Part shown: in pieces, positions 17,782 to 28,800 of the stretch
How positions within the stretch are numbered: position 1 is the first letter of the stretch
How the letters are laid out: every line of letters begins with the position of its first letter
Source: Pontibacter oryzae
GTDB lineage: Bacteria; Bacteroidota; Bacteroidia; Cytophagales; Hymenobacteraceae
Assembly (NCBI RefSeq): GCF_003576375.1
Contig: NZ_QWGE01000001.1
Location: 124,001-188,000 of the forward strand
DNA length: 64,000 nucleotides
Direction of reading: 5' to 3'
The notes under the pieces: model-generated
What the model was told of the DNA's origin: nothing
What the model saw: only the letters and a program-made list of their open reading frames with translations
Database searches by the model: none
Program-made: the position numbers and the translations under genes

Positions 17782-18672
17782 ATGCGATCTATCTACGCAC
17801 TCTTATTTCTGTTGACCATGTTTCACGTTTCATCTGCACAAAATCAGACTTACCAACCTTTAACCTGGCAAGACATAGCAGCTTTGCCAATTCCTACTCC
17901 GGATCATACTATAAAGTATGGCACAGACTCTTTGCAGTTTGGAGAGCTTCGGTTGCCTAAACAAGGAAAAGGTCCTTTTCCGGTTGTAGTGGTTGTGCAT
18001 GGAGGCTGCTGGTTATCGGCGTATAACCTAAACTATATGAGCCACGTCAGTGCGGCCCTAACCGAAGCAGGATATGCTACCTGGAACATTGAGTTTAGGC
18101 GCGTAGGAGATACTGGTGGCGGATGGCCGGGTACTTTCCAGGATGTAGCCCTGGCCACAGATTTTGTGCGCGAGTTAGCTAAAAAACATCCTGTTGATGC
18201 CAAGAATGTAGCCGTAATCGGGCACTCAGCCGGCGGCCATCTGGCACTCTGGCTGGCTAACCGGGAGCACATATCTGCCTCCAGCCCGCTTTACACCAAA
18301 AAACCGCTTAAGCTGAAAGGTGCCATCGCGTTAGCCGGCATTCCGGATCTGGCCACCTATGGTACGCAGCAAGGCAGTTGCAACGAGGCCGTGCCACAAC
18401 TGATGGGTGGCACAGCTGCAGAATATCCTGAAAGGTATGCCCAGGTATCGCCGCATCAGATGCGCCTCGGTGCAGTGCCAAGCCGCTTGGTGCAAGGCGC
18501 TAAAGACCCTATTGTGCCGGTTAGCCAAGCCGAAAACTTCGCAAAAAAAGCTACCGCTGCCAGCGCCGATAGTGATGTGATACTATTGCCTGAAGCCGGC
18601 CATTTTGATCTTGTAGCACCTCAAGCACCGTTTTGGCCGCAGATACTACAGACGGTTACATCTGTATTCTAA
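17782..18672 (+). CDS. Secreted alpha/beta hydrolase (BD-FAE/kynurenine formamidase-like)
   Basis: A 296-residue hydrolase with a signal peptide (MRSIYALLFLLTMFHVSSAQ, cleaved near residue 20). The oxyanion motif HGGCW (about 73-77) and nucleophile elbow GHSAGGH (about 147-153, Ser in the centre) place it among esterase-type alpha/beta hydrolases. The acid and base are probably Asp in GAKDPIVP and His in EAGHFDL near the C-terminus. Substrate unknown; probably a periplasmic or exported esterase or peptidase. It is followed 96 bases later by the M28 peptidase on the same strand. Confidence 0.87.
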   Translation: MRSIYALLFLLTMFHVSSAQNQTYQPLTWQDIAALPIPTPDHTIKYGTDSLQFGELRLPKQGKGPFPVVVVVHGGCWLSAYNLNYMSHVSAALTEAGYATWNIEFRRVGDTGGGWPGTFQDVALATDFVRELAKKHPVDAKNVAVIGHSAGGHLALWLANREHISASSPLYTKKPLKLKGAIALAGIPDLATYGTQQGSCNEAVPQLMGGTAAEYPERYAQVSPHQMRLGAVPSRLVQGAKDPIVPVSQAENFAKKATAASADSDVILLPEAGHFDLVAPQAPFWPQILQTVTSVF

Positions 18673-18768
18673 TTGATAGAAGTCGTTATTTTTTGGCCTT
18701 GCGTTTAGGATAGTCTGGTTTTCTTTGCGGTTTATACTTTTATTTACGGCTTCATAAACCACTACCCT

Positions 18769-20424
18769 ATGCGTTTTAAAAGTATAACTGCCGCCCTATG
18801 CCTGGGGCTGGCCATACCAGCCACAACCTTCGCCCAATCGGTGCAGGTACCTAAACCTGTAGCCAAGGCATTGGATAAGGTGAAGCCAAACGATGTTAGT
18901 GCCCACATTGCTTACCTAGCTGATGATAAGCTACTCGGTCGCAAGCCCGGTACACCAGGCTACCAAATGGCCGTGGATTATGTTACCGGGCAATTCCAGA
19001 AGATGAAAGTGGCACCTGCCGGTGAGAATGGTACATACCTCCAAACGGTGCGTATCCGAACAGCCACTACAAACCCTGATGCCGCATTAACGCTTACATC
19101 AAACAAGGATGGCAAGGCACAGCAGCTTCAAAACGGACAGGACTTTATCCTCTACCCTAACCCTGGAAAGCCACAGGTTGAATTCAGTGCTTCTGAGTTA
19201 GTATTTGCCGGTTACGGCATCAGCGCCCCTGACCTGAAATATGATGACTACGCTAATATCGATGCAAAAGGGAAAGTAGTGGTTGTATTGCGTGGGGTTC
19301 CGGAAGGGTTTCCATCCACAGTGGCATCTTATAGTATGGACATGCAAACCATCCTGAACACGGCAGCCGAGCATGGTGCTACAGGTGTGTTGGTGGCATC
19401 AACAAACCCAAAGGGAAAGCTTCCAGATTTTTCAAGGGGAATGAGCAGCGTAATGGGAGCTGATGGCGGGGTAGCAGCATCGCGTAGCTATCATAATAAC
19501 ATTAACCTACTGGGTATGCTGCCTTATGCCATGCTGCAGCAAATGCTAACGGCTGTGGGCCAGGATGCACAGCAGCTGGCCAGCACCATCCATAGCGGAA
19601 AACCAGCATCAACCCCACTCCCATTTAGCATCAGCGGTACGTATGGCAGCTCATACAATGATATCGAAAGCTACAATGTGGTTGGTAAAATTGAGGGCTC
19701 AGACCCGGTGCTGAAAAATGAGTACGTTGTGCACAGCGCCCACCTCGATCACATTGGCGTTGGCAAACCCATCGACGGCGACTCGATATACAACGGTGCC
19801 CACGATAACGCCTCTGGTGTGGCCAGCCTCTTAGAGATTGCCAATGTTTACACCAGAATCAAGGCCAAACCGAAGCGCTCCATACTTATAGTTATGGTAA
19901 CTGCCGAAGAACTAGGCTTGCTTGGATCTGCTTATTTTGCCAAATACCCTACCGTGCCAGCCAACCAGATCGTGGCCGATGTAAACACCGATATGCCTAC
20001 GTTAATTGCGCCGCTTTTGGCTGTCGTGCCATTGGGTGCTGCACACTCTTCGCTGGAAAAGGAGGTTAACGCCGCAAGCAGCTACCTGAAACTTGATGTA
20101 GAAGCCGATCCTGAGCCAGAGCAAAACCGCTTTGTGCGCAGCGACCAGTACAGTTTTGTAACGCAGGGTGTGCCGGCACTGCACATTAAGTATGGCAACA
20201 AAACCGCTGATGGCAAGAACAACCTGGACGAGCAGGTGAAAGTATGGCGCGAGAAGTACTACCACAAGCCGCAGGATAATTTTGAAGGTGGCGTGTTTGA
20301 TTTTGAGGCCGCAAAAAAATATGTACAGCTCAACTTTCTGATCGGTTATTTAGTGGCCCAGGACGCTGACCGCCCTAGCTGGAAAGAAGGCGACTTCTTT
20401 GGCTCCCGTTTCGGTAGAAACTAA
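18769..20424 (+). CDS. M28 family zinc aminopeptidase with PA domain
   Basis: A 551-residue secreted peptidase. Signal peptide at 1-22 (ends T-F-A-Q). A PA-type insertion occupies about 120-240. The M28 zinc ligands are seen in order: HSAHLDHIG (His), HDNASGVA (bridging Asp), TAEELGLLGS (catalytic Glu pair), ADVNTDMP (Asp) and a late LHIKYG His. These bind two zinc ions and cleave N-terminal residues from peptides. The C-terminus has no sorting domain, so it is probably periplasmic. A strong bidirectional terminator follows. Confidence 0.92.
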   Translation: MRFKSITAALCLGLAIPATTFAQSVQVPKPVAKALDKVKPNDVSAHIAYLADDKLLGRKPGTPGYQMAVDYVTGQFQKMKVAPAGENGTYLQTVRIRTATTNPDAALTLTSNKDGKAQQLQNGQDFILYPNPGKPQVEFSASELVFAGYGISAPDLKYDDYANIDAKGKVVVVLRGVPEGFPSTVASYSMDMQTILNTAAEHGATGVLVASTNPKGKLPDFSRGMSSVMGADGGVAASRSYHNNINLLGMLPYAMLQQMLTAVGQDAQQLASTIHSGKPASTPLPFSISGTYGSSYNDIESYNVVGKIEGSDPVLKNEYVVHSAHLDHIGVGKPIDGDSIYNGAHDNASGVASLLEIANVYTRIKAKPKRSILIVMVTAEELGLLGSAYFAKYPTVPANQIVADVNTDMPTLIAPLLAVVPLGAAHSSLEKEVNAASSYLKLDVEADPEPEQNRFVRSDQYSFVTQGVPALHIKYGNKTADGKNNLDEQVKVWREKYYHKPQDNFEGGVFDFEAAKKYVQLNFLIGYLVAQDADRPSWKEGDFFGSRFGRN

Positions 20425-20470
20425 TAAACAAACTACCTCAACTTCTCTTTTAATAGCATCCGCAAGTATA

Positions 20471-20511
20471 AAAAAAGCGCCCCTGCACAAGATTTGTGCA
20501 GGGGCGCTTTT
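20471..20511. terminator. Bidirectional rho-independent terminator
   Basis: A 14-base perfect stem GCGCCCCTGCACAA / TTGTGCAGGGGCGC (20477-20490 and 20494-20507) with a 3-base loop. It has six A on the left and TTTT on the right, so it can end both the rightward M28 gene and the leftward GH31 gene. Confidence 0.92.
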
Positions 20512-20530
20512 AGTGTAAATCATACTTAGC

Positions 20531-22999
20531 TTAATAGCTCAGCGTGATCTTGTCTTTATCATTTTTGATGACGAAGCTCTGAACCTCGTAGCCAATTTTC
20601 GGGTTGGAAGTACCTTGTGGGTCAAAGCGGGAGATTGGATCAATGAAAGAAGCGAAATCCTGCTGCAGATCCTGCTTCTTGCCATTGGTTTTTACCTTGG
20701 CCTTATCGAAACCGTGCAGCATTACCTTGATGTTCTTGAAGTTTGAGCTGTAATTGCCTTCCACTTTATCGAACGTGATGGTTTTGCGGCGCGCATCGTA
20801 AGAGATGGTGCGCTTGTAGTAATCGCCTTTCTGGTAATCGTAGCTGGCGCCATCGTCCTCGTAGTATACAAACGAGTTATTTACATCACCTTTATAAATG
20901 TGCACGGTCAGCGTATCGGTTGGCTTCTCGGAGGTATGCTGCACCAACGACTGCATCGGGATGATGCTGCTTTCCTTCACGTAAATCGGCAGCTTGCTAT
21001 ACTCTATCGGTATGATCTTCTCGTTAGCGCCCTGCTCTACCTGGCCTGTATACAGGTTGTACCACTTGCCTTGCGGGAAGTATACTTTGCCATAGTTTTT
21101 GCCACTCTCAAACGGCATGATCAGGAACGATTTTCCGAACTGATACTGCGTATCAAACTCGCCGTTGTATACTTTCGGGTCGTGGGTATAATCAATTGCC
21201 AGTGTGCGCATCAGCGGCTGACCTGTTTGCGAGGCCAGGTAAAAGTTAGAGTAGATGTACGGCATCAGTTTGTAGCGCAGGCTAATGAAGTTACGCGCAA
21301 TCTCGGTTACTTCTTCGCCATAGGCCCAAGGCTCCGACGATTTGGAGTTTACACCCGTGTGGTTACGGAAGTATGGCGTAAAGGCTCCCAACTGAATCCA
21401 GCGGGCATACAAACCGATAGACGGGTTGCCGGTAAAGCCACCAATATCCATCGCCGAGAAAGCAACACCGCTAACACCCATACTATTCAGCAAGCGAATG
21501 CCTAGCATCATATGGCTGTCTTCGGAGCGGTTATCACCAGTCCAGATGGCGGTGTAGCGCTGCGAACCCGAAAAACCGGCTCTTGAAAGCAGGAACGGGC
21601 GCTGGTTTGGCTGGTGCTGGCGTGCACCTTCGTAGCTGGCGCGGGCCATCTGCATGCCGTACACGTTGCGGCCTTCTTTGTGCGTTGTCAGGTGGCCATC
21701 ATAATCAAACAGGATGTTGTTCGGCATTTTCTGCCCCCAGGTAGCTATCTCGTTCATATCGTTCCAGAAACCGTCTACGCCGGTTTCCGCAAAGAACTTG
21801 ATCTCTTTTTTCCACCATTCACGGCCATCGTTGCTTGTATAATCAGGGAAGTGCGTCCAACCTGGCCATACTTGCCCAGTGTAGTTCTCGCCATCGATAT
21901 ACTTCAGGAAGATGTCGTCTTTTTTACCGCGCTCATAAGCACCGTAACCTTCCTCAACCTTAATGCCCGGGTCTACGATTACCGTAGTTTTAAAGCCCAT
22001 CTCCTCCAGCTTCTTGTTCATCTCGGCTGGGTTGGCAAAACGACTTTTATCCCAGGTAAAGAGCTTGTAGGCATCCATGTAATGGATATCCAGGGTAATG
22101 CCGTCTGCCGGAATTTTCTTCTCTCTCAAGGTTTGGGCAATGCGGTATACTTCGGTATCCGGGTAGTATGAGTAGCGGTTTTGCTGATAACCTAGGCTCC
22201 AAAGCGGCGGCAGGTCCATGCGGCCGGTAAGGTCTGTGTAAGAGGTAATGATATCAGCTAGTTTTGTGTGGTAGATGAAGTAGTAATCCATCTCGCCGCC
22301 CTGCGCCCCGAAAGACGAGAAACGGTCGTTGCTGGCCCCAAAGTTAAAATCGCTTTGGTAACTGTTATCGAAGAATATACCGTAGTTCAGGCCGTGGTGT
22401 ATACCCACGTAAAACGGAATGGTAGTATAAAGCGGGTCCTGGCCGGTGCCGTAGCCATAGGCATCGGTGTTCCAGTTGGTATAGCCGCTGCCACGGCGGT
22501 CCAGGCCGCCGGTTTTCTCACCGAGACCGATAAAACGCTCGCCTTCCTGCATTTCCTTGTAGGTGGTTACCTCCTCGCCTATCCAGGAAGTGGTCAGCCC
22601 CTGCTCATCGCGGTTAATTACCTTGCCATCTTTGGTATAAAAAGCTACGGCAAACGGGTTCTTGCTGATGCGCGTTACAAGTGAGTCGGTGGTGATGGTT
22701 ACCTCCTCGTTGCTCTGCTTGATATCAGCCTTTGCTTGCTTTGGTTTGCCCACCACGGCGTAAGAGAAATCTTCGGCCAGCGGCTGTTTGTCCATGCGCA
22801 CGTGTACCACGGTCGGGCTGTACACGCTTACCTGTATGTGGTTATTGTTATCAGTGGTCAGGTTTACTGTCTGCCCGCTAATGTTCACGTCGCTTACCTT
22901 ACCTACCTGGCGGATCGGTCCGTTGCCCTGCCCAACTGCGGCAAAGCTTAGCACCGTGCATGCCATGAGCGCAGCAATAGGTCTAAAAGTGATTTTCAT
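20531..22999 (-). CDS. GH31 alpha-glucosidase-type glycoside hydrolase, secreted
   Basis: An 822-residue enzyme. I set the start at the ATG at 22999, which begins a clean signal peptide (MKITFRPIAALMACTVLSFA); the frame runs 17 codons further upstream without one. An N-terminal galactose-mutarotase-like sandwich (about 30-220) is followed by the GH31 barrel. The nucleophile is Asp414 in WNDMNE and the likely acid/base is Asp489 in WTGDN. It should release glucose from alpha-glucans or maltodextrins. It is the last gene of the leftward FecR-SusC-SusD-SusE set, but a hairpin with a T run lies between it and the SusE-like gene, so its level may be set separately. Confidence 0.93.
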   Translation of the reverse strand: MKITFRPIAALMACTVLSFAAVGQGNGPIRQVGKVSDVNISGQTVNLTTDNNNHIQVSVYSPTVVHVRMDKQPLAEDFSYAVVGKPKQAKADIKQSNEEVTITTDSLVTRISKNPFAVAFYTKDGKVINRDEQGLTTSWIGEEVTTYKEMQEGERFIGLGEKTGGLDRRGSGYTNWNTDAYGYGTGQDPLYTTIPFYVGIHHGLNYGIFFDNSYQSDFNFGASNDRFSSFGAQGGEMDYYFIYHTKLADIITSYTDLTGRMDLPPLWSLGYQQNRYSYYPDTEVYRIAQTLREKKIPADGITLDIHYMDAYKLFTWDKSRFANPAEMNKKLEEMGFKTTVIVDPGIKVEEGYGAYERGKKDDIFLKYIDGENYTGQVWPGWTHFPDYTSNDGREWWKKEIKFFAETGVDGFWNDMNEIATWGQKMPNNILFDYDGHLTTHKEGRNVYGMQMARASYEGARQHQPNQRPFLLSRAGFSGSQRYTAIWTGDNRSEDSHMMLGIRLLNSMGVSGVAFSAMDIGGFTGNPSIGLYARWIQLGAFTPYFRNHTGVNSKSSEPWAYGEEVTEIARNFISLRYKLMPYIYSNFYLASQTGQPLMRTLAIDYTHDPKVYNGEFDTQYQFGKSFLIMPFESGKNYGKVYFPQGKWYNLYTGQVEQGANEKIIPIEYSKLPIYVKESSIIPMQSLVQHTSEKPTDTLTVHIYKGDVNNSFVYYEDDGASYDYQKGDYYKRTISYDARRKTITFDKVEGNYSSNFKNIKVMLHGFDKAKVKTNGKKQDLQQDFASFIDPISRFDPQGTSNPKIGYEVQSFVIKNDKDKITLSY

Positions 23000-23032
23000 T
23001 TTAATGTATATAGTTTGTGTAGCAAAAAGCTT

Positions 23033-23069
23033 AAAAAAATAACCCGGCATACGTATACCGCCGGGTTAT
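23033..23069 (-). terminator. Intra-operon hairpin with T tract upstream of the GH31 gene
   Basis: A 10-base stem ATAACCCGGC / GCCGGGTTAT (23039-23048 and 23060-23069). Reading leftward, it is followed by seven T. It ends the SusE-like transcript or lets only part of it read into the GH31 gene, whose ATG is 34 bases beyond. Confidence 0.75.
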
Positions 23070-23141
23070 TTGGGGTGTGGTTGCAAATTTGTAAAACAAT
23101 ATGCTAGCAGACTACTTTCTGAAGAGTCTTTTGCAAATTGG

Positions 23142-24203
23142 CTATTTCTTATTCAATGTATAGCTGTAGTAACCAGGTAGACGCAGGTCCAAAATAATTT
23201 CATAGGTACCACTTTCAGCGACTTTGATGTTGTCATTGCTTGATTTATCTAAGAAGCCATCCGCAGGTTTGTTGTCACCATAGTTCAGATCCCAGCCATC
23301 ATTGGCTCTAAACTTTATTTCGCCTTCGCTTAGAGAAAGCGTAATAGTCCAAACACCTCTGATCTCATCGTAAGTCATGTCGTGGTCTGTTACATTATCA
23401 TTTACCCAACCTTTGGGAGTTGCGCTTCCAGTTACAGCCCACTGTGTTTTTAGCGCTGACCAGGTTAAGGCATTTGTATTTGCTTTCAGCAAATAAAACC
23501 CTGGTTCACTAACTTTTAGGTTTCCTGCTCCGCCATCGGTAGATAATTTAGTAGCACCATCTGCGCCATAGTTGGTGCCATCCCAGCCTGGTTTGCTGGT
23601 AAACTTGAAGCCTTTGGCAATACCACTCCCCATGTATACATAGCCTTCATAAATGCCGTTATCTGAAAGTGATGAAATTTTTGGGGCTAACTCAGGCTTC
23701 CATGATTGGTACTGACCAGGCACATACAACGAGGCGTAGTCAATAATATCCAGGTAAGGCACTACTGAAACGGTAACAGGCGCAGAAAACACAGGCGCTA
23801 CTTCCGGAGATATATCTGCCTTTACCCGGAACTGCATATCAGAAGCTGTTTCGTACGGCAATTTTAGCTTACCGGCCAATGCATTTAGCTCTTTTACGGT
23901 TAAGGTTTTCTCTGTTGCATTAGCTATAATGATTTCGGACGGTGAAGCAAAGTTATTTCCTGCTACATCATACTGGATGCTATAGTTTACAGCGGCAGCG
24001 TAACCATACTCAGCCGGTGTCCAGTTAAGGGTGATGGCTTTGTTTGCTGCATCGTCCTTATTTAGTACAACGCTGGTTTTAGAGGTTGACAGCGAAGGGG
24101 CTATGCCTTCCTGAATAATGATACGGTCCTCATCCTTGTCGCAGGAGAAAAGCGCCAGTGTGAACAAGCACAGGATGGTTATTTTATTTAGCCAGATTTT
24201 CAT
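23142..24203 (-). CDS. SusE/SusF-like outer membrane starch-binding lipoprotein
   Basis: A 353-residue lipoprotein. The start at 24203 gives the signal peptide MKIWLNKITILCLFTLALFS with lipobox LFSC, followed by the acidic D-K-D-E-D, the surface-export-like context common in this phylum. It has a SusE N-terminal Ig-like domain (about 35-160; the S-K-T-S-V-V-L-N and L-N-W-T-P-A pattern) and two SusE/F carbohydrate-binding-type modules: GQYQSWKPELAPKI and the aromatic-rich RANDGWDLNYGDN segment. It should bind starch-type glucan at the cell surface next to SusC/D. It is 69 bases downstream of the SusD-like gene. Confidence 0.88.
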   Translation of the reverse strand: MKIWLNKITILCLFTLALFSCDKDEDRIIIQEGIAPSLSTSKTSVVLNKDDAANKAITLNWTPAEYGYAAAVNYSIQYDVAGNNFASPSEIIIANATEKTLTVKELNALAGKLKLPYETASDMQFRVKADISPEVAPVFSAPVTVSVVPYLDIIDYASLYVPGQYQSWKPELAPKISSLSDNGIYEGYVYMGSGIAKGFKFTSKPGWDGTNYGADGATKLSTDGGAGNLKVSEPGFYLLKANTNALTWSALKTQWAVTGSATPKGWVNDNVTDHDMTYDEIRGVWTITLSLSEGEIKFRANDGWDLNYGDNKPADGFLDKSSNDNIKVAESGTYEIILDLRLPGYYSYTLNKK

Positions 24204-24272
24204 GATCTTAAACTTTATAAGTTGTAGTATAAGTATGGAACTGGCGGGCAGCTCCATACTTCTTGCTTACTA

Positions 24273-25874
24273 TTAATAGCCTAGGTTCTGCTCAAGCTTT
24301 GTATTGGCAGTGAGGTCTGTGGTTGGTATTGGGAAGAGCACACGGAAATCTGCCACGCTTCTTCCTTCTTTCACGCCACCTTTCCAAGGCCACAGGTAAG
24401 CACTGCCTGTAAATCGCTTGTATCGGATCAGGTCGGTACGGCGGTGTGCTTCCCACATTAGCTCACGTGCTCTTTCATCAAGTATAAAATCCAGTGTGAG
24501 TTGGCTGCTCGTGATGTTACCCGATTGGCCTTTATAAGCGCGCTCGCGCAGCTTGTTAACATACTCCAGTGCCTGAGCTCTGTTACCGGTGCTGGCACCA
24601 CGCAGAACGGCCTCTGCATACATCAGATAGGCATCGGCTAACCTGAACATCGGGTAGTCAGTATCCGGGTGGTTTCCAACAGGGTCTGAGCCCACATTAC
24701 CGGCAGACGTCACGTTTTTATACTTGGCAACCGCGTATCCATCCGTAAAGGTAAAGATGTCGTTAATCTCTAGGGATTGGCCATTCGTGTAGAAGTTAGC
24801 GCGGTCGTCGGTGTTACCACTAACGTCGTTAAATAGGCCTACAATAGCTTTAGTAGTGCGCAAACCAGCCCAACCACCATTGATACCGAAATCGGCAGCT
24901 GGCATGCTTCCGCCCACTGGTGCGTGCACAAGGTAAGTCATACCCCCCCATGTTGTAGTGCGCAAGCCATCAAAAGTAATTGGGAACACAATCTCCGGCG
25001 ACGTGTGGTTATCCGCCAGGAACAGGTCATCGTAGTCCTCCTCCAACATATACCCTGCATCTATCACTTTCTTAGTATAGGTAGCGGCCTGGTCCAAGCG
25101 CGCGGTGCCACTGTATACTTCAGCGTTTAGGTATAGTTTAGCAAGCAGCATCCAAACTGCGGCTTTGGTAGCACGGCCATACTGGGCCGTATTACCCGGT
25201 GCAGGCGCCATTAACGAGCCTTCAATATCCAGCAATTCTGACTCAACATACTTAAACAGGTCAGGGCGAGCGATTTGGTCTGGTAGAAATGCTCCTACTT
25301 CATCCTCCTCGGTTACAAACGGCACATTGCCATATAGATCAAGCGCATGCCAGTAGCTAAGCGCACGCAGAAAACGGGCCTCAGCTCTGAATAACTTAGC
25401 CTCCTCCAGGTTCGCGCCGCTAATTCCTCTTTCAGAGAGTTTTGCATCGGTTGTTTCACGGATAAATTCGTTTGTGAGCGATACCTGATAGTAAATTCGG
25501 TTATACAGGGCACGCAGGAACTCATTGCCTGGCGTCCAGTCCATATCGTGCAGGTCGCGCAGGTTACCGTCGTTCCAGGCAATAATAGCCTCATCCGTGG
25601 TTAGTTCCTGAGCCTGCCAGTACTGGCGCAGGTAGTTAGAGAAGCCTTCGTCAATACCTCCGATGTCGGCGTTGCCGGTAGGGCCAACCTGGCCAGTTAC
25701 CGCATAGCCTGCATAGAGCTTGGCTAAGATGTTTTTATAGTTACTGAAATCTTTGTAGATATTCGCCGACACCACGTCATACTTTGGTTCCAGGTCAAGG
25801 CTATGGTCGCAGGAGGCAACACTAAGCGTTACTGCTGCTCCCAGTAGAATATTCTTTATATATGTAGTATTCAT
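24273..25874 (-). CDS. SusD/RagB family outer membrane nutrient-binding lipoprotein
   Basis: A 533-residue lipoprotein with lipobox VASC (about 20-23) followed by D-H-S-L-D-L-E-P. The TPR-like SusD fold is supported by EAKLFRAEARFLRALSYW near 155-172, where the R-A-L-x-Y-W-x-x-L-x-L-Y-G-N motif is the family hallmark, and the C-terminal pattern ELMWEAHRRTDLIRY with L-F-P-I-P. It caps the SusC barrel and captures oligosaccharide. The stop-to-start gap from the SusC gene is only 12 bases. Confidence 0.94.
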   Translation of the reverse strand: MNTTYIKNILLGAAVTLSVASCDHSLDLEPKYDVVSANIYKDFSNYKNILAKLYAGYAVTGQVGPTGNADIGGIDEGFSNYLRQYWQAQELTTDEAIIAWNDGNLRDLHDMDWTPGNEFLRALYNRIYYQVSLTNEFIRETTDAKLSERGISGANLEEAKLFRAEARFLRALSYWHALDLYGNVPFVTEEDEVGAFLPDQIARPDLFKYVESELLDIEGSLMAPAPGNTAQYGRATKAAVWMLLAKLYLNAEVYSGTARLDQAATYTKKVIDAGYMLEEDYDDLFLADNHTSPEIVFPITFDGLRTTTWGGMTYLVHAPVGGSMPAADFGINGGWAGLRTTKAIVGLFNDVSGNTDDRANFYTNGQSLEINDIFTFTDGYAVAKYKNVTSAGNVGSDPVGNHPDTDYPMFRLADAYLMYAEAVLRGASTGNRAQALEYVNKLRERAYKGQSGNITSSQLTLDFILDERARELMWEAHRRTDLIRYKRFTGSAYLWPWKGGVKEGRSVADFRVLFPIPTTDLTANTKLEQNLGY

Positions 25875-25886
25875 CTTCAGTTTTGA

Positions 25887-28800
25887 TTAAAATCCAATGT
25901 TCACACCCAGTGTATACACACGTGGCCGCGGGTAAAAATTATTGTCTATACCACCTGCAATCTCGGGGTCAAGCCCGTTGTACTTGGTGATAACAAACAC
26001 GTTTTGCGCATTTGCAGACAGGCGCAATGCAACGGCATCGTTAAACAGGCGGCCAAAGTCATAACCTAGGCTTATGTTTTCCATGCGCAGGAACGATGCG
26101 TTTTCCATGTAGTAATCGGAGAACAGCTGGAAATTGTCAAACTCGGTTTCGTTTACGTTGCTTGAAACGTTTGTAAGATAGTTAGAGAATGAGAACGCCT
26201 TGTAAGAGCCATTGTTTGAGTACACGTTATTATACATGTAGTTACCCAAACTTCCTCTTGCCACAAAGCTTAGCGTCCAGTTGTTGTAAGAAACATCGGA
26301 GTTAATACCAAGGTATACTTTCGGTTCCGCGTTTTTGTAGCGGTACTTGTCTTTCTCGTTAAATTCGCCATCGCCGTTCACGTCAGCATACAGCCCTTCA
26401 ATTGGCTTTCCGTTAGCATCGTATACTTGCTTGTACACATAGAAAGTATTAGGAGCGTAACCCACTGTGTTGATCTGGATTCTGTTATCATTACCACCTG
26501 CAATACCACCTACAAAGTACCCTTCAAAATCAGGGTTATCAACTTTGCTTAAGCTGGTGATTTCGCGTTTCTGGTAAGTACCGTTTAAACCAACATTCCA
26601 GGTAATCTTATCAGTGTCTACAGGCACAAAGTTAAGCACTGCTTCAATACCGCGGGCTTCCAGGTTACCCACGTTTGTGATAAGCTCGTTGGTAAGGTTG
26701 GTACCGGCAGCTACAGCCACCAAGGCAAGCAGGTCTTTTGTATCCTTGAAGAAATAATCGAGGCTACCCGTAATGCGGTTGTTCAGGAAACCAAAGTCAA
26801 TACCGGCGTTCCAGGTTTGGGTTTCTTCCCACTTCAGTCCTGTGTCATACCCTTCTGGGCGGTACAGGTTATAGAACTGGTCACCTAACTGGTACTGAGC
26901 TGTGTTATCGCTATAAGAGTAGCGTGGCAGGTATGGGAAAAAGTTAGAGCCAATATCCTGCTGACCTGTTACACCAAAGCCTAAGCGCAGTTTAAGGTTA
27001 GATACGGTGTTAGAGTTTTTCAGGAAATCTTCCTCATTAATTCTCCAAGCCAGTGCTAACGCCGGGAAGGTACCCCAACGGTTGTCTGAGCTAAAACGAG
27101 AAGAGCCATCTAAACGCACTGTTGCTGTAAGCAGGTAACGGTCTTTTAAGGCATAGTTTACTCTACCAAAGTATGATCTAAGGCGGTAGATTTCGTTTTC
27201 CGGAAGGCCTGCCTCTACGTTCGACAATGGCACACCTTCAGCATTGGTTGCTACAAAACGAGGTTTGTTATTCTCAAAATCCTGGAAAGAATAACCCGCT
27301 GTTGCTTCAATGCGGCTATCCAGACCGGCCAGCTCTTTCGCATAGTTCAGGTAAAACTCTACTAGCTCGTTGGTCTTGGTTTGCTCAAACTGCGTGCGGC
27401 GCCCGCCAGAGGAGGCATCCGGTGCGTAGTTAGCCGGCGTCAACGTATAGCCATCGCTTTCTGAGCGGTCGTAACCCAGGTTAAGGTTGGCATGCAACTC
27501 AGGCAGGAAATGGAACTTATAATCCAGCTGCACATTACCGATGCTTCTATAAGCTTCGCCGCGGTCTTTGCGCTGCTCCAGCATACTTACCGGGTTTCTG
27601 GTAGCCAGTGGGTTATATAACCCCTTGGAATCCAGCCACTGGAAGTATCCGCCGTAATCCTTGCCGAAGTTGTTAGTGGCGTATACAGGTTGTGTCGGGT
27701 CGAAGGCTACGGCTGCCCCAATAGCACCTTGGTCTGCAAACTGGCTATTAGTCTTTGCGCCTTTATAGTTTGCATTTACTTTAAGGTGTTCATCAAAAAA
27801 CGTAGGGTTCAGGCTGATGCTACCGGTATAACGCTCGAACTGAGAAGTTTTCAGAACGCCTTCCTGATTCAGGTATGCCGCTGAAACACGGAAAGGGAGC
27901 ATTTTATAAGCACCGCTAACGCTAACGTTATTGTCGGTTGTGAAAGCATCCTGGTAAATCAGGTCCTGCCAATCAGTGCTTGCGTTTCCCAGCAAAGCGC
28001 GCTGAGTCTCTGAACCGTTTGCGTTCACGACATCTCTAAACTCATCCGCGCTGAGCACGTCTATCTTCTTGTTTATAACAGAAAGTGAATTCTGAGAGCT
28101 TAAATTTACACTAAGCTTCTGGCCTGCTTTACCTTTTTTAGTGGTGATGATGATGACACCATTAGAGGCACGAGAACCGTAGATAGCAGTGGCAGAAGCA
28201 TCTTTCAACACGTTGAAAGACTCGATGTCATTCGGGTTTAAGAAATTAAGTGGGTTAGCCGCCCCTGATGTAGCTGCATTATCAACAGGTACTCCATCAA
28301 TTACAATTAGTGGGTCATTACTAGCTGTGAGCGATGCACCACCACGAATACGGATTCGGGATCCGGAGCCAGGCGCACCGCCGTTGGTAGTGATCTGCAC
28401 ACCGGCCACCTTGCCCTGAATAAGTTGCTCTGGCGTAGTATTCTGGCCTTTCACAAAGTCCTCGGATGTAACAGCAGTTACTGCTCCTGTTACATCGCTC
28501 TTCTTTTGCGTACCGTAACCCACAACCACTACTTCTTGCAGGGCTTTGGTATCGGTTTGAAGGGTGATATTGAAGGCAGCCTGGTTGCCCACAGCTACTT
28601 CCTGCTGCTGAAAGCCAATGTAGCTGAACACCAGCGTAGCATTGGCTGGCACGGCAATGTTAAAGTTACCGTTCAGGTCTGTAGAGGTTCCGCGGGTTGT
28701 CCCCTTCACTACTACTGCCACACCTGGCAAAGATGTCCCTGACGCATCCTTAACCGTTCCGCGTACAGTCTGCTCCTGCATCGCTTTAGTCTCAGAAGTC

